Shown piece after piece: positions 17,601 to 26,326 of a stretch of DNA of 42,098 nt. The DNA comes from Rhodospirillales bacterium (GTDB lineage: Bacteria; Pseudomonadota; Gammaproteobacteria; Burkholderiales; Burkholderiaceae_D): positions 1 to 42,098 of the forward strand of contig CAJCID010000282.1 in NCBI GenBank assembly GCA_903970305.1, given 5' to 3'. Made by a program: the position numbers and the translations under genes. Position 1 is the first letter of the stretch, and the number at the start of each line of letters is the position of its first letter. The notes beneath the pieces were generated by a model. The model had not been told where the DNA came from. It did no database searches and saw only the letters and a list, made by a program, of their open reading frames with translations.

Positions 17601-20104
17601 TAGTGCGCGATGCGGATGCGAAAGCGCAGTATTTTCTCGTCCAGGCCCTCGATGTCACCGACCGAAAGCGCGCGGAGGCGACCGCGCGCGCGAGAGAGGA
17701 CCTCATCAGACTCGCCAGCGAATCCGCGCGTCTGGGTGGCTGGAGCATTGATCTGCCGGAGGTCCGCGTCAGTTGGTCGGATCAGGTGTGCATGATCCTT
17801 GAAGTGCCGCTGGGCACCGTCCCCACGCTGGAGGAGGGGATTCAGTTCTATGCACCTGAGTATCGAGAGACGGTGAGAGCGGCGGTGGCAGCGTGCATGG
17901 GCGAAGGCGTCGCCTTTGACCTCGAAGCAGAAATCATCTCGGTTACGGGTCAGCGGGTCTGGGTCCGCGTTTTGGGAGCAGCCGAACGCGATGGTTCCAA
18001 TGCGATCACCCGCGTGCGAGGAGCGATCCAGGACATCTCGGCAAGGAAACGATCGGAGGCTGCCGCGCTCGCCGTGCAGGCTGCGCTCGAAGCGAATCGT
18101 GCGAAATCGGAGTTTCTCGCAATGATGAGTCACGAGATTCGCACCCCCATGAACGGAGTGATCGGGATGGTCGACGTCCTTTATCAGACGAATATGGATC
18201 GTGGCCAGATTGACATGCTCGATCTGATCAGTGACTCCGCCCTTTGCCTGCTGAAAATAATCGACGACATTCTCGACTTCTCCAAGATCGAGGCGGGCAA
18301 GATGCAACTCGAACGGTCTCCCATGTCCGTGCCGGACCTGGTTGAGAAGGTATGTCGTATGGCTCAGCACATGGCCCGTAAGCAGGCGGTTGAACTGTCG
18401 TTCTTTGTAGACCCCTCACTACCCCCTGCACTGATCGGTGACCCTGGACGACTGCGTCAGGTATTGATCAATCTTGCAAACAATGCGATCAAGTTCTCGA
18501 GCGGCAGAGCGACTCCGGGACGAGTCTGCGTCCGCGCAGAGGTGGCGGAACGGGATGGCGATCGCATCACAGTCGACTTTCGCGTGATCGACAACGGAAT
18601 CGGTATGGATCCGGAGACGCTGTCCAGGATATTCACCGCCTTTAGCCAAGCTGACCCATCCACGACGCGACGCTTCGGGGGCACCGGTCTTGGCCTTGCG
18701 ATCTCCCGGCAGCTCGTCCAGCTGATGGGCGGTGAACTGACGGTGGAAAGTGAGGTGAATCGGGGGTCAACATTTCGCACGCGATTGCCGTTTCAGACGC
18801 TCGTCTCCGGGGATGTCGCCCATTGCGAGGGTGAACCGGTCGAAGACCTGCGCTGCCTAGTCATCGCGGATCCGGGCGCAACGGAGGATCTGGCGGCATA
18901 CCTGACCCATTCAGGCGTAACCGTGGAACGCGCCTCGGATCTGGCCCATGCGAAGGAGCTCGCACTGCACCTCGCATCCGGCCTTTGGGTCTGGGTAATC
19001 GATGTTCCGGAGGACATGCCGTTTTCGCCGGCCGACCTTTTTCGCGATCAGGTCGTGCGCTCGGACATCGACACGCGGTTCGTCGCGATCATCAGGGGCT
19101 CCCGCAGAGGCTTGGATGTCCCCGATGGTGACCTCGTCATCGTCGATAGGCAATCGCTGACGCAACGCACGCTCCTCGACGCGGTAACGGTTGCCGCGGG
19201 TCGGGCTGGTTCGGCACTCGTCCCGCAGCTCTCTGTCAGGTTCGAGCGTCGACTGAGAATCGGCTCGCAAAATGATCAGCCTCCGGACGAGAGGAGTATC
19301 TTGATCGCCGAGGATGATGGACCGAGTCAGAAGGTCATCCTAAGGCAGCTCCGTCTGCTGGGATACGTCGCCCACATTGCCGCTAGCGGGCCGGAAGCCC
19401 TTGAACTCTGGCGCCGCGGCAAATACGCGCTGCTGCTTACTGACCTACGGATGCCCGAGCTCGACGGATACGGACTGACCCGAACCATCAGGTCCGAAGA
19501 GGTGGGCGAGGCGCGTCTTCCAATCATCGCTCTCACAGCCAATGCCTCGAAGGACGAAGAGGAGCGCTGCCTGATGGCAGGCATGGACGCCTACCTGACA
19601 AAGCCATTGCGCCTGGCCGAGCTCGAACAAATCATGAAGAAGTGGCTGCCAACGCCTGCGAGATCGGGAGGGCTCGAGCCCGCGCCACACGTCGAAACCC
19701 AAGTCAGGGAGCCTTCCTCAGCCAGTCCGGCTCCCGCCCAGTTGAAGAAGCGTCTCGACCTGGACGAACTTGCCAACGTCATCGGTGATCGACCTGAAAC
19801 AATCAGGGAGTTTCTGGGGGGATTCAACAAGAATTGTCGAGAGGCTGCTCTGGAGTTGGCGCGCGCCTTCGCCGCGTCGTCTGCCCGCGACGCGGAGTTC
19901 ATCGCTCATCGCCTCAAGTCGTCGGCCCGAGCGGTCGGTGCATTTGCCCTCGGCGACATTTGCGACGCGATGGAACAAGCTGGCAATGCTCACGATGTGG
20001 AGAGCCTGAACAGACTTTTCACGCAATTCCAAACCGAAGTGAAATTCGTCTCGCAGGAGATCGATCGGTCCTTATCCGTAGCAAAGGAAGAGCGGAATTG
20101 CTAA
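14684..20104 (+). CDS. Giant hybrid histidine kinase: REC-GAF-PAS-PAS-GAF-PAS-PAS-PAS-HisKA-HATPase-pseudoREC-REC-Hpt
   Basis: This 1806-residue protein has no membrane helix. In order: an intact receiver (~5-125, D57, K107), GAF (~150-310), two PAS (~330-450, ~460-580), a second GAF (~590-745), three PAS (~750-865, ~875-993, ~1005-1122), HisKA with H1150 in MMSHEIRTPMNG, HATPase (~1253-1370; N1267, DNGIGMD, FGGTGLGLAIS), a degenerate receiver (~1388-1505), an intact receiver (~1537-1655; D1587 in LLTDLRMPELDG, K1640) and an Hpt domain (~1690-1795; H1742 in AHRLKSSARAVG). It can thus run a full His-Asp-His relay internally, and its N-terminal receiver lets another kinase control it. The start overlaps the Rcp1-like gene (ATGA). 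It is closely similar to the second hybrid kinase from the PAS at ~875 onward. Confidence 0.92.
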   Translation: MSTRPRLLYIDDSAYDRELVRDALGGELPGFDLTEAVSRTDFEEKFASAEYDLILSDFHILGFQGFQVLDAVRTTRAHLPVVFVTGTGSEEMAVEAMRRGAADYVIKTVDHIRRLPFTIRSVLDREASSAASRLAEEQLRAVSRVRHVMGQCNRVLVRASDEQQFIQDICRLVVELGDFKMAWIAVTDDPLNAQIIPVASAGDASFPLQSLSIISAGEGPNCSPTVRAVREGCTQTVRNLLAGTDSEAWRAEIVSRGCRSVTALPLICEQEVLGALTIFAGQPDALQDGELSVLKELADDIAYGMFNLRARVRHRRTEQALFESERLARATIDALSEHICVLDESGLVLAVNSAWGSLLKTKPGEVEGLQEGANYFELYDNAPGSTSEDARAVVRGTRSVLEGRLDLFRYEYAYCGAGAEQTWFLVTVTPFPQGGPRRVVMAHKNITQSKLSEAALLESESRYRSLSELSADYFWDVDAEFRITGIWAGAGFPTVPHAEACIGRHPWELPRFLGDATVQLAAHRGVLNARQPFRDVLIWGFETGGHRVCYSISGHPIFDGSGQFRGYRGISREVTSIKRAEQLQALEHKITSCLAESEDASSALRAAIQAICETERWECGRLFRVDKETDLLRMEEAWSDGNVQVRRYLAASKSRTYARGVGLAGRAWESGKPIWSKDVQNDPRTAELLRAQAASVHGAFVLPITAGEEVVAVLAFSTSRILEPDERLLQALSVAASQIGQFLQRREAQSVLRRFRTAIDLTDDCVVLVDRQQMRYIDVNDGACRMLGYTRSELLTIGPQAVVAGTQEELERSYDALIGGGAQVVVGTYRRRDGSLVPVEVARSAVQVDGRWIIAGSARDISSRLAAAEEVRAINERFLRVFNQQFQFMAIIDPHGVLIEINEMLLRLNQASRDAVIGRYLWDTPWLKDFTSAPAWWIDALRRAESRDEPLICEIQFKNSRGDVRDADLSLTVVRDADAKAQYFLVQALDVTDRKRAEATARAREDLIRLASESARLGGWSIDLPEVRVSWSDQVCMILEVPLGTVPTLEEGIQFYAPEYRETVRAAVAACMGEGVAFDLEAEIISVTGQRVWVRVLGAAERDGSNAITRVRGAIQDISARKRSEAAALAVQAALEANRAKSEFLAMMSHEIRTPMNGVIGMVDVLYQTNMDRGQIDMLDLISDSALCLLKIIDDILDFSKIEAGKMQLERSPMSVPDLVEKVCRMAQHMARKQAVELSFFVDPSLPPALIGDPGRLRQVLINLANNAIKFSSGRATPGRVCVRAEVAERDGDRITVDFRVIDNGIGMDPETLSRIFTAFSQADPSTTRRFGGTGLGLAISRQLVQLMGGELTVESEVNRGSTFRTRLPFQTLVSGDVAHCEGEPVEDLRCLVIADPGATEDLAAYLTHSGVTVERASDLAHAKELALHLASGLWVWVIDVPEDMPFSPADLFRDQVVRSDIDTRFVAIIRGSRRGLDVPDGDLVIVDRQSLTQRTLLDAVTVAAGRAGSALVPQLSVRFERRLRIGSQNDQPPDERSILIAEDDGPSQKVILRQLRLLGYVAHIAASGPEALELWRRGKYALLLTDLRMPELDGYGLTRTIRSEEVGEARLPIIALTANASKDEEERCLMAGMDAYLTKPLRLAELEQIMKKWLPTPARSGGLEPAPHVETQVREPSSASPAPAQLKKRLDLDELANVIGDRPETIREFLGGFNKNCREAALELARAFAASSARDAEFIAHRLKSSARAVGAFALGDICDAMEQAGNAHDVESLNRLFTQFQTEVKFVSQEIDRSLSVAKEERNC

Positions 20105-20150
20105 TTCGCTGCCTTCCCGCCGACTTTCCGATGCGCCACACGGGAGTGAC

Positions 20151-20363
20151 ATGAGTGCCCCGTTCGGCGCGAACCCAGTCGTGAGCACACTCGTCGTAAT
20201 GACAAGAATTCAGATGGCTAGCGCCCCGGGTTCCATTCGACTGGGCGGCGCGCGCCCGGGCGAAAAGCGAGCCACTAACATGGACCAGTTTCATTACGGC
20301 GGGTGCCTACCAGGGGAGCATTGGCCATCTGGGGGCTCCGATAGGTTGGGCGTACGCCGGTGA
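20151..20363 (+). CDS. Possible 70-residue linker ORF between the hybrid kinases
   Basis: The 255-base gap between the two hybrid kinases contains an ATG frame that ends exactly on the GTG start of the second kinase (GTGA at 20360-20363). That is the same coupling geometry seen at other junctions of this operon. GGGAG lies four bases before the ATG, a little close. The predicted peptide (MSAPFGANPVVSTLV...) has no recognisable domain and ends in basic, glycine-rich residues. It may be a real small protein, a leader that couples translation, or chance. Composition gives only weak support. Confidence 0.35.
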   Translation: MSAPFGANPVVSTLVVMTRIQMASAPGSIRLGGARPGEKRATNMDQFHYGGCLPGEHWPSGGSDRLGVRR

Positions 20364-23300
20364 GCTCGAAGCGGCGAGACGAATCCGCGCAGGAACCCGC
20401 GCCCGAGCCGGCGCCTAAGCTCGCGTACGCGTCGAGAAAATCCCCTGCCCCTCCTCCGGAGGTCGTCCACAAGACCGTATCACCCACCGACATGGGCCCA
20501 ACAGACATCGTGCGACAACGGACGGGGCCTGCGGAGATCAGGCACGAGGTGCTCGGAGATGATGCGACCTGGGAGGTATCGCATTCCCTTCCGATGGCCA
20601 TTCTGAACGCGCTCGCAGCCCATGTCGCACTCGTCGATTCGCAGGGCATCATCGTGGCGACCAACGAGGCTTGGAATCGCTTTGAGTCCGAAAATGTTGA
20701 GGCCCCGCGGGGTTGTGGACGCGGGACGAACTACTTTGAGGTCTGCGAGCGTGCCGCCGGCGCAGATTCGAGCGAGGCCAGCGCCGTCGCGGCTGGATTG
20801 CGTTCGGTCCTCACTGGCGAGGCAGAGCGCTTTTCACTGGAGTATCCGTGTCATTCACCCACGCGGAAGCGCTGGTTCTTGCTGACCGTCACGCTATTGA
20901 ACGCCACTGGCCCGAGAAGGGCGGTGGTCATGCACACGAATATTACCGAACGCATTCGCGCCGAACAAACCATCCGCGAAAGCGAGGAGCGATTTCGCGC
21001 GAGCTTCGAGCAGGGGGCGGTTGGCATGGCCCACGTCAGCCTCGGAGGTTTGTTCCTGCGCGTGAACGACAAGTTCTGCGAGACTCTGGGCTACTCTCGG
21101 TCCGACCTGATTGGAGAATCATTTTCCACGCTCACCGAAACCTACGAGATAAGTCAGGTGAAACTTTGTGGCGACGGATCGCTTGGGCCGCCCACGGACT
21201 ACTCGGAAGAGCGTCATTGTCGGACGGCGCATGGCGCGGACCTTTGGTTGAGAATCGCGCGAACCATGATCCGAGAGAATAACGGATCTTCACACTACTC
21301 GAACTGGGTGATCGAGGACATCTCCGCCACCAAGAAGGCGGATCTCAGTTTCAAGCTACTCCACCGTATGTATGCCATTCTCAGCAAAATCGGGGAGGTG
21401 ATCGTTCGCGCTTCGGATCCGCATGAACTGTATCAAGCGGTGTGCGAGATTCTTGTCCGGGATGGCGTGCTTCCAGCCGCATTGGTCGCACTACTGGGAC
21501 CTCCTCCGGGGGGCGCACAGATCGTGGCATCAGCTGGGGCGAGCACCTTTCTGGCGAAGGACCTGGTCACCGAGATTGATCTCGACCTGTCGCGACTTGG
21601 GCCACTCGGTTCTGCGCTGAAGAAGAGAAGCCATTTTGTCTGTTCCCAGATGTCGAACGATCCGAGCATGGTGCGGTGGGTCGACATGACGAACCGAAGC
21701 GGGTTCCGGAACTTGGCGGCCTTCCCGGTGCTGATCGAAGGCGATGCGATCGGCGCGCTTCTGCTCTTTGCGAAGGAATCAGACCATTTTCAGATCGACG
21801 AACTGGGGCTCATGGATTCGATTGTCAGCGACCTCTCCTTCGCGATCGGGGCGATGCAAAAGGACGCGGCCCGACAGCGGGCCGAGGCAAAATTGCGCCG
21901 TTCCCAGGCGATGGCGGCGACGGCTGCGCAAATGGCCAATCTGGGTACCTGGGACTACGACCCCTATGCTGATCGGCTCGAATGGTCGGACGAGACGATC
22001 AGAATATTTGGCATCAGCCATTCTGAATTCCCCGGGACACGCACTGGATTCCTAAGGTTTGTCCACCCCGAAGATCTTGAACGTGTCAGCGCCATGGGGT
22101 CAGCTCGGGAGACCGGCGATCCCTACGTGGAGGGGGAGTACCGGATCGTGCGGGGTGATGGATCGGTGCGCCACGTGTACGAACGCAGCACCTGGATTCT
22201 CGACGAGCATGGAAAACTAGCGCGGGCGGCGGGAGTGCTCATGGATATCACCGATCGCAGGGTAGCGGACGAGACGATTCGAGAGTCGGAAGCGCGTTAC
22301 CGCGAAGTCTTCAATCAGCAGTTCCAGTTCATGGCAATTCTGTCCTCGGAAGGACGCGTTCTTGAAGCGAATGCCCTATCCATGCGTATAGCAGGCGTCG
22401 ATCGGACTGACATCATCGGGCGTTATATCTGGGAGACCCCGATGTCGAGAAATCTCCCGGAGGTACGCGAGAAATGGAAGAATCTGCTCAATTGGGCAGC
22501 GCTTTCCCCCGAACCCGTGGTCGTCGAGGCGCTCATCGATATAAAGGGCGGTGAAGTCAGGCAGATCGAGCTGGCTCTAAAGGCCACCAAGGATAGTCGC
22601 GGTGAAGTGGGTTACTACATCGCCCAAGCTGTGGATATCACTGATCGAAAGCTCGGTGAGCAGAAGATCTTGGAGCGTGAAGCGCTCCTTCGCATTGCGG
22701 GCCGAACGGCTCGCCTAGGGGGCTGGAGCGTTGCTTTACCCGGGCTGGAGCTGAGATGGTCTGACGAGTTGTGCCAGATCCACGATGTTCCCGTCGATGC
22801 CGTACCGGATCTGGAAGGGGCATTTGAGTTTTACGTACCGGAGTGGCGCTCGGTGATCCAGGCGGCATTCTTCAGATGCGCCGAAGAAGGGATGCCATTT
22901 GACCTCGAAGCCGAAATCATTACGGCCCTGGGGCGCCGGATTTGGGTGCGGGTCGCTGGAGAGCGCAACACCACGGGCACCCAGGTTCACGGGGCGCTGC
23001 AGGACATCACGGAGAAGAAGAAGGCTGAGGCGGAAGTGCGCGAATTGGAGCGGGCGGAAGAAGCGACGCGTGCAAAGTCCGCATTTCTTGCCCACATGAG
23101 CCACGAGATCCGCACGCCTATGAACGGGGTGATCGGTATGACAGACGTCCTGTATCAGACTCAACTCGAGCCCCCGCAAATCGAAATGCTGGACCTGATT
23201 CGCGACTCAGCCATTTCGCTCCTTGGAATCATCGATGACATCCTGGACTTCTCCAAGATCGAGGCCGGTAAACTGGAGCTGGACGTAGCGCCTATGCCCT

Positions 23301-25024
23301 TGGCGGGCGTGCTCGAACGGGTCTGTGAGATGGAAGAGCATACGGCTACCAGAACCGGGGTGGAACTGACGCTGTTCACCGATCCTAAGATGCCCGCCGA
23401 AGTGCTCGGAGACGCCATTCGGGTGCGTCAGGTCCTGGTGAACCTCATCAACAACGCGATCAAGTTTTCAGGGGATGAGCGGCGCGTCGGCGAGGTTTCG
23501 GTCAGGGCGACCTTGATCGATGAGAGCGCAGACAGCGTGACGATCGAGTTTCGCGTGACCGATAACGGCATTGGGATGGGGGAGGAAACGCTCTCGCGAT
23601 TGTTCACTTCGTTCACACAGGCGGATGCTTCCACGACGAGGCGCTTCGGCGGGACTGGATTAGGCCTTGTGATCTCATCGAACCTGGTCAAGCTCATGGG
23701 TGGACAGATCAATGTACAAAGCGCCCTGGGCAGCGGTTCGACGTTCACCGTATGCCTCACTTTCTTACGGTCGCCCGGGCAATCCGATCAAGGCAATCCC
23801 TATCTGTTCCTTGAGGGTCTGGACTGCCTGCTCATCGGTGAGCACATTGGAATGACGGACGACCTGTCGATCTATCTCACCCATAGCGGCGCGAGGGTCG
23901 AGCGAGCACAAGACGTCGCGGGCGCCCTGGAATGCTTCAATCTCCCCGAATCGGGTCCTTGGGTCTGGATCATCGTCGGCAGGACCGAGACGAGCACCTT
24001 ACGGGAGTTGCGCGATTTCGCGCATGCGCACCCCACTCAGCGTCTGGGGTTCGTATTGGTCGGGCGAGGGGCATACAGAAATGAGCTCGTCAACGAACAA
24101 GGTCTAGTCTTCATCGACAGTCACGTCTTGACTCGACGGACATTCCTGTCCGCGGTCGCGATCGCCGGTGGCCGAGCTGAGCCAGTCCAGCGAACCACTT
24201 GGGAAGGGACCATGGCGTCGTCGGGGACGTCGAGCGAACTCGTGGAGCGCCGCGGTCAGGGGCGTTTGATTTTGCTCGCCGAAGACCATATCACGAACCA
24301 ACGAGTTATCTTGCGCCAGCTGCATTTACTCGGGTACTCCGTTCACGTGGCGAGTACAGGTCGCCAAGCCCTCGAGCAGTGGCGAACCCGCAAGTACGAA
24401 TTGCTCGTGACGGACCTACAGATGCCCGAGATGGACGGGTACGAACTTGCCCGCGCAATTCGCCTTGAGGAGGGTGCTGGCGAGCGCATTCCGATCGTTG
24501 GGCTGACCGCCACAGCGCTAGAAGGAGAGATGGGGCGCTGCCTCGCCGCAGGCATGGACGACTATCTGACCAAACCCGCGCGTCTCGCTGCTCTCCAGAA
24601 GGCACTGGAAAAGTGGCTACCGCCCTCCGGAATCCCGCCGCCGAACCGCGCGACCGCAGTCTTCAATCCGGAGCACACGAGCAGGCCTGTGAATTTGGAC
24701 GTCCTTGCCGCTGTCGTCGGAGATGACCCGCTTGTGATTAGGGGATTCGTGGAGGATTTCCGCGCTGCCGCAGCCAAGGCGGCACTCGACTTGGGCGATG
24801 CTTGCCGGATCGAGGATGGGCCTGCCGCCGGCAACTTTGCCCACAAGCTCAAGTCCTCCGCCCGGACTGTGGGCGCGTTCAGACTCGGGGAGATCTGCGA
24901 GTCGATCGAAAGAGCCGCTCGGACTGGCGGCGCTGTCGGGCTGAGTGCACTTTACGCGAGCTTTCAAGCAGAAATCGCGCTGGTGTTCGAGTACCTCGAT
25001 TCGACCAAAGAGGTCTCGATATGA
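20360..25024 (+). CDS. Second hybrid histidine kinase: PAS-PAS-GAF-PAS-PAS-PAS-HisKA-HATPase-pseudoREC-REC-Hpt
   Basis: This 1554-residue soluble hybrid kinase is a paralogue of the one before it. A proline-rich head (~10-45) precedes PAS (~80-195), PAS (~208-325), GAF (~340-500), PAS (~515-632), PAS (~645-763) and PAS (~775-885). HisKA follows with H915 in HMSHEIRTPMNG, then HATPase (~1015-1135; DNGIGMG, FGGTGLGLVIS), a degenerate receiver (~1150-1270), a receiver with D1352 in LVTDLQMPEMDG, and Hpt with H1495 in AHKLKSSARTVG. Unlike its neighbour it lacks an N-terminal receiver. Both share the unusual FNQQFQFMAI PAS opening. The start is GTG at 20360; residues 1-70 are poorly conserved, so a later start such as M45 is possible. 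The stop overlaps the REC-EAL start (ATGA). Confidence 0.9.
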   Translation: MSSKRRDESAQEPAPEPAPKLAYASRKSPAPPPEVVHKTVSPTDMGPTDIVRQRTGPAEIRHEVLGDDATWEVSHSLPMAILNALAAHVALVDSQGIIVATNEAWNRFESENVEAPRGCGRGTNYFEVCERAAGADSSEASAVAAGLRSVLTGEAERFSLEYPCHSPTRKRWFLLTVTLLNATGPRRAVVMHTNITERIRAEQTIRESEERFRASFEQGAVGMAHVSLGGLFLRVNDKFCETLGYSRSDLIGESFSTLTETYEISQVKLCGDGSLGPPTDYSEERHCRTAHGADLWLRIARTMIRENNGSSHYSNWVIEDISATKKADLSFKLLHRMYAILSKIGEVIVRASDPHELYQAVCEILVRDGVLPAALVALLGPPPGGAQIVASAGASTFLAKDLVTEIDLDLSRLGPLGSALKKRSHFVCSQMSNDPSMVRWVDMTNRSGFRNLAAFPVLIEGDAIGALLLFAKESDHFQIDELGLMDSIVSDLSFAIGAMQKDAARQRAEAKLRRSQAMAATAAQMANLGTWDYDPYADRLEWSDETIRIFGISHSEFPGTRTGFLRFVHPEDLERVSAMGSARETGDPYVEGEYRIVRGDGSVRHVYERSTWILDEHGKLARAAGVLMDITDRRVADETIRESEARYREVFNQQFQFMAILSSEGRVLEANALSMRIAGVDRTDIIGRYIWETPMSRNLPEVREKWKNLLNWAALSPEPVVVEALIDIKGGEVRQIELALKATKDSRGEVGYYIAQAVDITDRKLGEQKILEREALLRIAGRTARLGGWSVALPGLELRWSDELCQIHDVPVDAVPDLEGAFEFYVPEWRSVIQAAFFRCAEEGMPFDLEAEIITALGRRIWVRVAGERNTTGTQVHGALQDITEKKKAEAEVRELERAEEATRAKSAFLAHMSHEIRTPMNGVIGMTDVLYQTQLEPPQIEMLDLIRDSAISLLGIIDDILDFSKIEAGKLELDVAPMPLAGVLERVCEMEEHTATRTGVELTLFTDPKMPAEVLGDAIRVRQVLVNLINNAIKFSGDERRVGEVSVRATLIDESADSVTIEFRVTDNGIGMGEETLSRLFTSFTQADASTTRRFGGTGLGLVISSNLVKLMGGQINVQSALGSGSTFTVCLTFLRSPGQSDQGNPYLFLEGLDCLLIGEHIGMTDDLSIYLTHSGARVERAQDVAGALECFNLPESGPWVWIIVGRTETSTLRELRDFAHAHPTQRLGFVLVGRGAYRNELVNEQGLVFIDSHVLTRRTFLSAVAIAGGRAEPVQRTTWEGTMASSGTSSELVERRGQGRLILLAEDHITNQRVILRQLHLLGYSVHVASTGRQALEQWRTRKYELLVTDLQMPEMDGYELARAIRLEEGAGERIPIVGLTATALEGEMGRCLAAGMDDYLTKPARLAALQKALEKWLPPSGIPPPNRATAVFNPEHTSRPVNLDVLAAVVGDDPLVIRGFVEDFRAAAAKAALDLGDACRIEDGPAAGNFAHKLKSSARTVGAFRLGEICESIERAARTGGAVGLSALYASFQAEIALVFEYLDSTKEVSI

Positions 25025-26250
25025 CTTTTGATTCCACCGTAGTCGGTGAGTCGTCTCCAAGAATATTGATCCTAGACGATGAGCTGTTCATGCTCAAGCT
25101 CCTCAATCACATGTTGGGGATGCGGGGGTATACGAATGTCACAGTTTGCGAAGGCGCTCGGCTGGCGCTCGGAAAAGTCGGCGACCATGGCGCTCCGATC
25201 GATCTCATTCTCTGCGACCTGAACATGCCCGACATTGACGGGCTAGAGTTTGTCCGCGGACTGGTAGACCGGCAGTACAAAGGGAGTGTGGTTCTCGTCA
25301 GTGGCGCCGACGAAAGGGTGCTTCAGGCCGCGGCGACCTTGGTGCGGGCGCATTCGATCTCGGTCCTAGGGTACTTGCGCAAACCGGTGTCCCCTCAGGC
25401 TTTGACCGACCTGCTCGGAAAGTGGACACGAGGCTCCGAGCGCCCGGGTCGAAATCAGCCCCTTCGCGATCCACAGGAGGTTCGTTTTGCAATCGCCTCA
25501 GGCGAACTCGTGAACTACTACCAGCCCAAGGTAGACCTTGTAAATGGTCATGTCGTGGGAGTCGAGACGCTGGTGCGATGGGAACATCCCCGTGATGGAA
25601 TCATCATGCCCGATCAGTTCATTTGCGTTGCTGAAGAGCATGGTCTCATCGGTGACCTGACTCGAGCCGTTACAAGGGAAGCTCTGAACCAATCCCGAAG
25701 TTGGGTGGATGCGGGGCTGAACTTTGAAGTAGCGATCAATGTCTCGATGGATAACCTGACATCGCGGGACTTTTCTGACTTCCTGGTCCGTCAGACGGCG
25801 CTCGAGCGGGTCGACCCGCGCTCAGTGGTCGTCGAAGTGACCGAGAGCAGGCTCATGCAGGATCTGCGGGCCACCCTCGAGGTTCTGACCCGATTGCGTC
25901 TAAAGGGCTTTCGCCTGTCGATCGATGACTTCGGTACCGGACATTCTTCCCTTGCGCAATTGCGTGACCTGCCATTCACCGAACTGAAGGTGGACCGTGG
26001 TTTCGTCCGCGGGGCGCGCGACAACCAGATCATCCGACCGATACTTGAGGGAAGCGTGGGCATCGCCCGGCGTCTTGGACTACAGTCGGTCGCGGAGGGC
26101 GTGGAAACCGAAGAAGACTGGCACCTGTTGCGTGAACTCGGTTGCGATCTGGCCCAAGGATACTGTATCGGTCGACCCATGCCGAGCCAGGAGCTCCAGG
26201 ATTGGCTTGACTCATGGCGCTCACGCAGTGTCGCCCTCTTGGCTTCGTGA
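25021..26250 (+). CDS. Response regulator with EAL cyclic-di-GMP phosphodiesterase output
   Basis: This 409-residue protein has a receiver at ~12-135 (D19-D20, phosphoacceptor D66 in LILCDLNMPDIDG, S94, K121) fused to an EAL domain at ~150-400. The signature reads ETL (E182 in GVETLVRWEHP), but all catalytic positions are present: N of INVSMDNL, E of EVTESRL, DD of DDFGTGHSS, K of LKVDRGF, E of AEGVETE and Q of LAQGY. Phosphorylation should therefore switch cyclic-di-GMP breakdown, as in RocR/PvrR-type proteins. The ATG at 25021 overlaps the stop of the hybrid kinase, which makes the kinase Hpt domain the obvious donor. It is the last gene and the apparent enzymatic output of the operon. A longer frame from 24802 lies in the kinase gene and is not the start. 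Confidence 0.93.
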   Translation: MTFDSTVVGESSPRILILDDELFMLKLLNHMLGMRGYTNVTVCEGARLALGKVGDHGAPIDLILCDLNMPDIDGLEFVRGLVDRQYKGSVVLVSGADERVLQAAATLVRAHSISVLGYLRKPVSPQALTDLLGKWTRGSERPGRNQPLRDPQEVRFAIASGELVNYYQPKVDLVNGHVVGVETLVRWEHPRDGIIMPDQFICVAEEHGLIGDLTRAVTREALNQSRSWVDAGLNFEVAINVSMDNLTSRDFSDFLVRQTALERVDPRSVVVEVTESRLMQDLRATLEVLTRLRLKGFRLSIDDFGTGHSSLAQLRDLPFTELKVDRGFVRGARDNQIIRPILEGSVGIARRLGLQSVAEGVETEEDWHLLRELGCDLAQGYCIGRPMPSQELQDWLDSWRSRSVALLAS

Positions 26251-26326
26251 ACGTCAATTCTGCTGCTGCTCGGATCCTGGCTTGGATCAGGAGAATCTGG
26301 GCCGCTGGCAGCGAATACTGCCCTCC

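Noticed and set aside
17405-18370. 321-codon open frame on the minus strand inside the first hybrid kinase
   Set aside because: It lies opposite clear PAS and HisKA coding sequence, has no family resemblance and is a GC-rich antisense shadow.
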